Source: Syntrophomonas sp. UBA5288 (lineage in GTDB: Bacteria; Bacillota; Syntrophomonadia; Syntrophomonadales; Syntrophomonadaceae). From it: a DNA stretch of 58,805 bases. The DNA is taken from assembly GCA_002408445.1 (NCBI GenBank), contig DHSK01000062.1, forward strand, positions 15,689-74,493. The letters run 5' to 3'. Position numbers and translations under genes: made by a program. The notes under the pieces were generated by a model, which saw nothing but the letters and a program-made list of their open reading frames with translations, did no database searches and was not told the DNA's origin. Positions 7,154 to 13,342 of the stretch are shown in pieces. Every line of letters begins with the position of its first letter. Position 1 is the stretch's first letter.

Positions 7154-8417
7154 TTATCCTACCTCCCGAAGATATTCTCAGCAAATCCGAATTGGGATGA
7201 TTCCCGCAGCGACGATAGTCGTCAAAGTCCATAGTCAAACCGTATTTTTCTGTCAGCGCATTTAAACCCAATGTCAGGTTTACATAATACTCAAGCGAAG
7301 CATTTTTCTGATCCCTAAAATAAGATAACGGCCGTGGCACCCATACAATGTAAACAATCGCCACCCCTGCGCTTATTAAAGTTTCCGCCTCAGCCAACGT
7401 ATGTTGCAAGGCTTCTGCTTCGGTTTTGAATCCATTAGGACGTGCGAGTTCCACCCCGCCGACGATGCCGGAATTCACACGGCCTTTGCCGAAAATATCC
7501 ACCGCGTCTATCAGTCGTTTTTTCCACTCCCGGTAACCGACCCATTCCGCCTTGCCGGGACATATCCAGTTGAACAGTTCTTCGTTTAAGACTTCGATAT
7601 CCGCCGTGTAGCTGGAAATACCCGTTTCATTGTACAAGCGACTTAACTGATCGTAATTCAGGGCCGTTGTGATCACCTGGCTGGGGAACCTTCCTTCAAA
7701 GTTCCTGCCGATGGCCTGCAATATTTCTATATAATATTCCAATTCCCGGTCGAAAGGCGTTGCACCGTTTACATCAGACCCCATTGTCATACAAAGAGTG
7801 GTAAAACGCCCTCTTTGTTTAATCGCTTCGCGAACGATTTCATAGGCATCTTCCGGGGTCAGCTTATTCTTGATCACGCCCTCTTCTTTTAAATGGGGGA
7901 CCAAATCGCAATATTTGCATCCGTTTCCATTCCGCCAGAAGGAACAGTAGGATGTCGGCGTAATGTTGAGTCTCTGCGGCCGGGCAAAAATCACGGAATC
8001 CATCTGGGTGCCTGCGCTGGTGAATTTGCCGTAATAATCAGGTTTTTCCCAAAAATCGACTTCTTCGATTTCTTCATCATTATCCGTGATGACGAAACGG
8101 CCATCGCGATAATCGATGATATAGGGATTTTGTTCCAGTGGTGTCGCATCTATAATAATGGTGGTCCCATCCCTTAAAATTAATGCTTCCGGAACCGATT
8201 TGCAGTTCAGATCTCGTGCGCCCAGCGTAGAGAAAAAAACATTCGCACCGGTCACTTGATATTGATTGGAATCAACATGATTCAAAGTTTCCTGCGTAAA
8301 AAAAACCCCACGCCGCTGCACATCCGTTTTTAAAATATTCAGTCGCGGCAGTTGTGGATATTTGGCGACAACATCTTTAAATGACAACTCCCTGATACCG
8401 CCCTGTATATTTACCAT
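7140..8417 (-). CDS. Radical SAM protein with a CX8CX2C cluster motif
   Basis: A 425-residue protein. The likely [4Fe-4S] ligands are Cys158, Cys167 and Cys170 in YCSFWRNGNGCKYCD, spaced CX8CX2C instead of the usual CX3CX2C. The following sequence (IKQRGRFTTLCMTMGSD, then ISSYTADIEV) resembles the strands of a radical SAM barrel with a GGE-like element. The first 150 residues are an uncharacterised domain. It is read with the downstream PPOX-like gene (14-base overlap) and the ssu-type importer, and metK lies immediately upstream. Reaction unknown. The MSMEG_0568-type radical SAM group is a possible relative, but I could not verify that. Confidence 0.7.
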   Translation of the reverse strand: MVNIQGGIRELSFKDVVAKYPQLPRLNILKTDVQRRGVFFTQETLNHVDSNQYQVTGANVFFSTLGARDLNCKSVPEALILRDGTTIIIDATPLEQNPYIIDYRDGRFVITDNDEEIEEVDFWEKPDYYGKFTSAGTQMDSVIFARPQRLNITPTSYCSFWRNGNGCKYCDLVPHLKEEGVIKNKLTPEDAYEIVREAIKQRGRFTTLCMTMGSDVNGATPFDRELEYYIEILQAIGRNFEGRFPSQVITTALNYDQLSRLYNETGISSYTADIEVLNEELFNWICPGKAEWVGYREWKKRLIDAVDIFGKGRVNSGIVGGVELARPNGFKTEAEALQHTLAEAETLISAGVAIVYIVWVPRPLSYFRDQKNASLEYYVNLTLGLNALTEKYGLTMDFDDYRRCGNHPNSDLLRISSGGRINGVI

Positions 8418-8475
8418 AATTAATCATACCTCCCATTATCAGGCTTAATGCTCTTATCATCGTTTCCCCTGCTTT

Positions 8476-8508
8476 TTCTAACCGACCTTTTCCAGGCCGG
8501 TTGCTTGC
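8476..8508. repeat. metK 3' end, parental copy of the 3980-4012 duplication
   Basis: The last codons and stop of metK plus two downstream bases match 3980-4012 with two mismatches, in the same orientation. The pair brackets a block of about 4.46 kb (five genes). Confidence 0.8.
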
Positions 8509-9686
8509 CTTAACTGAATTACCTTATCACTTCTCTCCCAGGGAAGTTCTATATCTGTTCGGCCAAAATGCCCGTACGAAGCTGTTTGTTGATAAATTGG
8601 ATGCTGCAAATCGAGTTCCTTGATTATCCCGGCGGGGCGAAGATCAAAATACCGGTTGATCAATGCAATTAGTTCTTTATTGCCGATTTTGCCGGTTCCA
8701 AAAGTATCAACATAGATAGATACCGGACGAGCTACCCCGATGGCATAAGCAATTTGTATTTCCACCCGGTCGGCCAGACCGGCGGCCACAATATTTTTAG
8801 CAACATATCTGGCCGCATAAGCTCCGGAACGGTCAACCTTGGTAGCATCTTTACCGGATAATGCACCGCCCCCATGACGGGTAAAACCTCCGTAAGTATC
8901 CACAATGATTTTCCGTCCTGTCAAACCGGCATCGCCCTGCGGACCACCGACTACAAATCTGCCGGTGGGGTTTATAAAATATCGGGTTTTACTATCCAAA
9001 AGAGTATTGGGGATAACCGGTTTAATTATTTGTTCAATGACATCTTTATTGATGGTTGCCAGATCAACCTCGGGATCATGCTGGGTAGAAATGACAATAG
9101 TATCAACTCTAACCGGTTGGCCGTTTTCGTATTCCACTGTGACCTGACTCTTTCCGTCAGGTCTTAGATAAGAGAGCAAGTTATTTTTTCTGGCATCAGC
9201 CAACCGCCTGGTTAAGCGATGTGCCAGCACAATAGGTAAGGGTAAATATTCCGGTGTTTCATTGGTGGCATAACCAAAAACCACCCCCTGATCTCCTGCT
9301 CCGATCAGATCAAGTTCGTCATCCTGGGACTGACCCGTTCTGATTTCTATTGATTTATCAACCCCTTGGGCAATGTCTGGCGACTGTTCGTCAATAGTCG
9401 TTATAACTGCGCAGGTATCTCCATCAAAGCCATATTTCGCATGTGTGTATCCAATCTTTTTAATGGTTTCTCTTACGATTTTGGGAATATCGATGTACGC
9501 ATTAGTGCTTATTTCCCCGGCAACAACGACTAAACCCGTCGTTACCAATGCTTCCACCGCAACGCGGCCCTCCGGATCTTTAGTTAAAATAGCATCCAAT
9601 ATGCTGTCGGAAATCTGATCAGCCAGTTTATCAGGGTGACCTTCGGTGACTGATTCCGACGTAAACAAATACCTTTCCTGACTCAT
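8478..9686 (-). CDS. metK: S-adenosylmethionine synthetase MetK
   Basis: A 402-residue methionine adenosyltransferase that makes SAM from methionine and ATP. Hallmarks: N-terminal ESVTEGHPDKLADQISD, the signature GAGDQGVVFGYA (about residues 116-127), and the second signature GGGALSGKDATKVDRSG. It is full length. The ATG follows GGGAGG. Its own promoter and a leader terminator lie upstream (9860-9887, 9758-9793), pointing to attenuation. Location next to the homocysteine operon and a SAM-using radical enzyme gives a methionine/SAM cluster. Its last codons are duplicated next to metY. Confidence 0.97.
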   Translation of the reverse strand: MSQERYLFTSESVTEGHPDKLADQISDSILDAILTKDPEGRVAVEALVTTGLVVVAGEISTNAYIDIPKIVRETIKKIGYTHAKYGFDGDTCAVITTIDEQSPDIAQGVDKSIEIRTGQSQDDELDLIGAGDQGVVFGYATNETPEYLPLPIVLAHRLTRRLADARKNNLLSYLRPDGKSQVTVEYENGQPVRVDTIVISTQHDPEVDLATINKDVIEQIIKPVIPNTLLDSKTRYFINPTGRFVVGGPQGDAGLTGRKIIVDTYGGFTRHGGGALSGKDATKVDRSGAYAARYVAKNIVAAGLADRVEIQIAYAIGVARPVSIYVDTFGTGKIGNKELIALINRYFDLRPAGIIKELDLQHPIYQQTASYGHFGRTDIELPWERSDKVIQLRQATGLEKVG

Positions 9687-9757
9687 TTCTTTTTCCTCCC
9701 TTTGAATTTTAAAAATAAAGGTAACATTCTAAAACAACCAGCTACTGGTAAAAAAGA

Positions 9758-9793
9758 AGACCAAGTTGCATTTTTCACAACGCAACTTGGTCT
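9758..9793 (-). terminator. Leader terminator (attenuator) upstream of metK
   Basis: Perfect 12-base inverted repeat AGACCAAGTTGC (9758-9769) with GCAACTTGGTCT (9782-9793). On the minus strand it is followed by TCTTTTTT. It lies between the metK promoter and start codon, so transcription must pass it to reach metK. Upstream leader sequence holds competing inverted repeats (GTAATT/AATTAC and GGTTA/TAACC). The conserved core of a SAM-I riboswitch was looked for and not found. Confidence 0.75.
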
Positions 9794-9859
9794 CCAGTAT
9801 GTCTGGTCAACCGGTTATGTAATTCCTACTTAACCAATATAATTACTAGGTTATCTGTA

Positions 9860-9887
9860 AGTATAATACATCATAATTGTTTGTCAA
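9860..9887 (-). promoter_or_regulatory. Sigma-A type promoter of metK
   Basis: On the minus strand TTGACA (9887-9882) and TATACT (9865-9860) are separated by 16 bases. A perfect -35 and near-perfect -10 make this a strong candidate. It gives a leader of about 165 bases before the metK ATG, which contains the attenuator hairpin. Confidence 0.75.
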
Positions 9888-9921
9888 CACTTTTATTAAT
9901 AATTATTTCAACAACCAAAAA

Positions 9922-9963
9922 GGCGTCTATTACCGGTTATATAAAAATACGGTAATAGACGCC
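9922..9963 (-). terminator. Rho-independent terminator after tcdA
   Basis: Perfect 14-base inverted repeat GGCGTCTATTACCG / CGGTAATAGACGCC (9922-9935, 9950-9963), followed on the minus strand by TTTTTGGTTGT. Confidence 0.8.
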
Positions 9964-9985
9964 GGGAAAATTATTTAACAGCTTG

Positions 9986-10762
9986 CTATGATACCGGATT
10001 ATGGGGTGGAACATTAGAAATCAGATCTTTTACTACCTCACCTGCTATTATTAAACCTGCCACTGAAGGTACAAATGATATACTGCCGGGAATTTGGCGG
10101 CGGATGGTACAAGATCTGGTCGTACCTTTAGGACAAATACAATGTAATCTACAACTGGTCGCTTCGGTTTCCAGTGGTCTTAACGGTTCCTCTTTGGAAT
10201 AAACCACTTTCAACTCACTAATCCCCCTATTCCTTAGTTCTTTTCTCATAACCTTGGCCAGGGGACAAACAGATGTCTCATAAATATCTGCTACCTCAAA
10301 TTTTGTCGGATCCAGTTTGTTGCCAGCCCCCATGCAGCTTATTATGGGAATTCCCATTAGCTTTGCATTTATAACCAGGTCTATCTTGGCGGAAACCGTA
10401 TCAATTGCATCTATAATATAGTCATAATCGGGTCTAATTAATTCGGCGGCCTTGTCCGGCATATAGAAGGTCTGGTGGGTGACTACTTCTGTCCGGGGAT
10501 TAATATCCAAAATCCTGTCCCGCATAACCTCAACTTTTGGTTTACCCACGGTTTTTCGGGTAGCATGAAGCTGCCTGTTTATATTGGTTAAGCAAATGCA
10601 GTCATCATCAATCAGCACTAGCTTACCAACTCCAGCCCTTACCAGTCCTTCCACAGCGAAAGCTCCTACTCCCCCGATGCCGAAAACCGCAACTTTACTA
10701 CGGGCCAGCTTTTGGAGTGCTTCATTTCCTATAAGTAATTCGGTCCTTGAAAATTCGTTCAT
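9986..10762 (-). CDS. tcdA: tRNA threonylcarbamoyladenosine dehydratase TcdA
   Basis: A 258-residue E1-like enzyme that cyclises N6-threonylcarbamoyladenosine at tRNA position 37 to its hydantoin form. The nucleotide loop GIGGVGA is followed by the family-typical GLVRAG and NINRQLHA. The C-terminal segment has two cysteines (SCRLHCICPKG) and the VPSVAGLIIAGEVV helix typical of TcdA/CsdL. The start chosen is ATG 10762 after GAGGAGG; an ATG 21 bases upstream lacks a ribosome site. This is a second E1-like protein in the window; it differs from HcyF by lacking the paired zinc CxxC motifs. It has its own terminator and is not part of the sulfur operon. Confidence 0.88.
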   Translation of the reverse strand: MNEFSRTELLIGNEALQKLARSKVAVFGIGGVGAFAVEGLVRAGVGKLVLIDDDCICLTNINRQLHATRKTVGKPKVEVMRDRILDINPRTEVVTHQTFYMPDKAAELIRPDYDYIIDAIDTVSAKIDLVINAKLMGIPIISCMGAGNKLDPTKFEVADIYETSVCPLAKVMRKELRNRGISELKVVYSKEEPLRPLETEATSCRLHCICPKGTTRSCTIRRQIPGSISFVPSVAGLIIAGEVVKDLISNVPPHNPVS

Positions 10763-10953
10763 TTTTCCTCCTCGAACTTGCATTAGTAATTCTTTAATAA
10801 AATATAAAGCTTTGAACTGCTATTTACAACTTGCTGAGAATAACTAAAACTTTAGCGCTATTTAACAATCTTCATAAAATCCACATATATTACAGCTATT
10901 ATTCAGGGAAGTCAACAGGAGTTACCAAAAGTTATTACCAAGGGGTTGATTAA

Positions 10954-11787
10954 ATGGAAAGGGTACTTTTCCAGCTGGGACCAGTGTCAATTTATACTTT
11001 CAGCGTCAGTATCGCGGTTGGGGTATTGGCAGCTTATTGGTTGACTCATAAAGAAACCCAAAGGATTAAAATGGATGATAACTCCATTGACAATCTTTTT
11101 ATAATCTTATTAATAGCCGGCATTTTGGGAGCACGTATTTTCTATATTTTGTTTTATAATCCAGCCTTTTATTGGCAGCATCCTTTCGAGGTTATCAAAA
11201 TAAATGAGGGAGGCCTTTCTATACATGGGGGTATCCTGGGTGCAGTTGCTGCAGGCCTTTGGTATACCAGGCGGCTTAAGATTCCTTTCTGGCCGGTTGC
11301 CGACCTGCTGGCTCCGGCTGTCATATTAGCCCAGGGGATAGCCCGGGTGGGATGTGATGTTTATGGCCGGGTTATGTCTCAGGCATGGCCATGGGGAATT
11401 AATTTACAGGGCCAATTAGTTCATCCGGTTCAGATATATGAAACCATATTGGATCTGACCTTGTTTATATTCCTGTGGGGAAAGCGGGATAGGCAAAAAT
11501 ATTCCGGGCAGATTTTTGTATTTTACCTGGCTGGTTATGCCGGCATTAGATTGGTTCTGGAGTTTTTTAGAACCAACCCCGTAATCATCTGGAATATTAC
11601 CCCGGCTCATCTGACCGGCATACTATTTATATTGCTGGCTATAGGACTGGACCTATGGCTTTCCCGAGTTAAGCCGGTGCCGAAAACGGAAACGCAAATG
11701 GAGAGATTCTGGGTCAGCGCCAAAGTCTGGAAGGCAGTGATAGCCCTGACAGCTGTATGTATAACAGTTTTCTATATTATCAGATAA
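10954..11787 (+). CDS. Prolipoprotein diacylglyceryl transferase-like membrane protein (divergent Lgt)
   Basis: A 277-residue protein with about seven membrane spans and the Lgt fold. The EGGLSIHGG motif keeps the His of the family active region. The signature, RIGNFINxE in standard Lgt, reads RVGCDVYGR here: the arginine is kept, but the Asn important in E. coli is Cys and the Glu is Arg. It may therefore be an Lgt paralogue with altered activity rather than the housekeeping enzyme, which may lie elsewhere. It directly precedes copper-handling genes. ATG follows AAGGGG. No companion lipoprotein gene is adjacent. Confidence 0.68.
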   Translation: MERVLFQLGPVSIYTFSVSIAVGVLAAYWLTHKETQRIKMDDNSIDNLFIILLIAGILGARIFYILFYNPAFYWQHPFEVIKINEGGLSIHGGILGAVAAGLWYTRRLKIPFWPVADLLAPAVILAQGIARVGCDVYGRVMSQAWPWGINLQGQLVHPVQIYETILDLTLFIFLWGKRDRQKYSGQIFVFYLAGYAGIRLVLEFFRTNPVIIWNITPAHLTGILFILLAIGLDLWLSRVKPVPKTETQMERFWVSAKVWKAVIALTAVCITVFYIIR

Positions 11788-11882
11788 CCGCGCTGCAGTC
11801 CTGGAACTGAGTCTGTTTCTTCATAAAATCTTCACAAATTAATGACACCATAAGCTTATAAGATAAGGGAGTGAGTTAATTC

Positions 11883-13310
11883 TTGAAAGAAAGACTTGCA
11901 TGTAAAACACTTATGATTAGCAATATGACCTGCAGCAGCTGTGAAATGCGAATCGAAAACAAACTTGGCAAGATGGATGGTATTGTTAACATAAGAGCTC
12001 AATTCAGCACATCCCGGGTGGATGTTACTTATGATGCCAATATCGTTGGGCTTGATGCCATTATTCAAGCCATAGAAAAGCTAGGCTATTCGGTTATGAA
12101 TAAACCGGCCGCCAGCCAAGCTGGCAATAAGTCCAATGATAAGTTTACTATTAACCAGCTATTGGGAATAGGGATAATTGTGTTGGCGTTCTACGTGATA
12201 ATCAATAATACTGTGGGGTTTAACTTCATACCCGACATCAATCAAAACATGGGTTATGGGATACTGTTTATTATTGGTTTGATTACTTCGCTGCATTGTA
12301 TGGCTATGTGTGGCGGAATAAACCTTCCCCAATGTATATCCTATAAAATTGATCCGGACAACTTAACCAGAGTGGCAAAACTCAAACCAAGTCTTATGTA
12401 TAATTCCGGCAGGGTAATATCTTACACGCTGATTGGTGGTATGGCAGGTGCTTTAGGCTCGGCAGTAAGTTTTTCCGGTACGGCCAAAGGAACGGTAGCT
12501 ATTATTTCTGGTATATTCATGGTAATAATGGGACTGAACATGTTAAACATGTTTCCCTGGCTGCGCAGATTTAATCCCAAAATGCCCAGGATATTTGGCA
12601 ATAGAATATTAAATAATAATGGTAGGCATGGTCCCTTTTATATTGGCCTGTTAAACGGTTTAATGCCCTGCGGACCCTTACAGGCTATGCAGTTATATGC
12701 TTTAGGAACCGGCAGCTTTTTCGCAGGTGCCTTATCCATGTTTGTGTTTAGCGTGGGCACGGTGCCTTTAATGTTTGGTTTCGGAGCTATCAGTTCATTT
12801 TTAAGCAGCAAGTTTACTCACCGGATGATGAAAGCCAGTGCTGTCCTGGTTATGGTATTAGGGGTCATCATGGTAAGCAGAGGCTTAAGCTTATCTGGTA
12901 TTGCCTATGCGAAACCATCTATTGCAGACTCTGCTGCTTCCGGCAGTGTAGCCAAAATTGCAGGTAATGTGCAGGTGGTCAGCACCAGCTTGGACGGAGG
13001 CAGGTATAAACCAATAATTGTACAAAAGGGTATTCCTGTGCAATGGACCATAAAAGCGCAAGACCAGGATATAAACGGATGCAATGAAACCATGGTGATT
13101 CCTATGTATAATGTAGAGAAACAACTAGTCAGTGGTGACAATGTAATAGAATTTACTCCCGACCGGGAAGGAAGCATTCCCTACACTTGTTGGATGGGAA
13201 TGATCAGTAGTAATATTCAGGTAGTTGACGATATCAGCCAGGTTTCGCAAAGTGATATCAGCAAATTTTCCCAAGGTTCAGCCGGAGCCGGTCCCTCATG
13301 TTGCCAATGA
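11883..13310 (+). CDS. HMA domain - TauE/SafE-like membrane domain - cupredoxin-like fusion
   Basis: A 475-residue three-part protein. Residues 8-70 are a heavy-metal-associated domain with MTCSSC (Cys17, Cys20). From about 70 to 345 come hydrophobic segments of the UreH/DsbD-like sulfite-exporter family, with SLHCMAMCGG and a later NGLMPCGPLQ, both potential metal or thiol sites. Residues about 360-460 resemble a periplasmic cupredoxin (NGCNETMVIP, PYTCWMGM). The C-terminus ends SCCQ. It starts at TTG after a GGGAGTGAG site and precedes copA by 32 bases. A role in passing copper across the membrane is likely. Substrate is inferred from neighbours and motifs. Confidence 0.75.
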   Translation: MKERLACKTLMISNMTCSSCEMRIENKLGKMDGIVNIRAQFSTSRVDVTYDANIVGLDAIIQAIEKLGYSVMNKPAASQAGNKSNDKFTINQLLGIGIIVLAFYVIINNTVGFNFIPDINQNMGYGILFIIGLITSLHCMAMCGGINLPQCISYKIDPDNLTRVAKLKPSLMYNSGRVISYTLIGGMAGALGSAVSFSGTAKGTVAIISGIFMVIMGLNMLNMFPWLRRFNPKMPRIFGNRILNNNGRHGPFYIGLLNGLMPCGPLQAMQLYALGTGSFFAGALSMFVFSVGTVPLMFGFGAISSFLSSKFTHRMMKASAVLVMVLGVIMVSRGLSLSGIAYAKPSIADSAASGSVAKIAGNVQVVSTSLDGGRYKPIIVQKGIPVQWTIKAQDQDINGCNETMVIPMYNVEKQLVSGDNVIEFTPDREGSIPYTCWMGMISSNIQVVDDISQVSQSDISKFSQGSAGAGPSCCQ

Positions 13311-13342
13311 TAGCAACCCATCTTAAATAGGAGGTAATCACC

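Noticed and set aside
9690..9880. SAM-I riboswitch before metK
   Set aside because: The conserved SAM-I core sequence (AGAGGTGGAGGGACTGGCCC-like) is absent on either strand; only a terminator and unmatched hairpins are seen.
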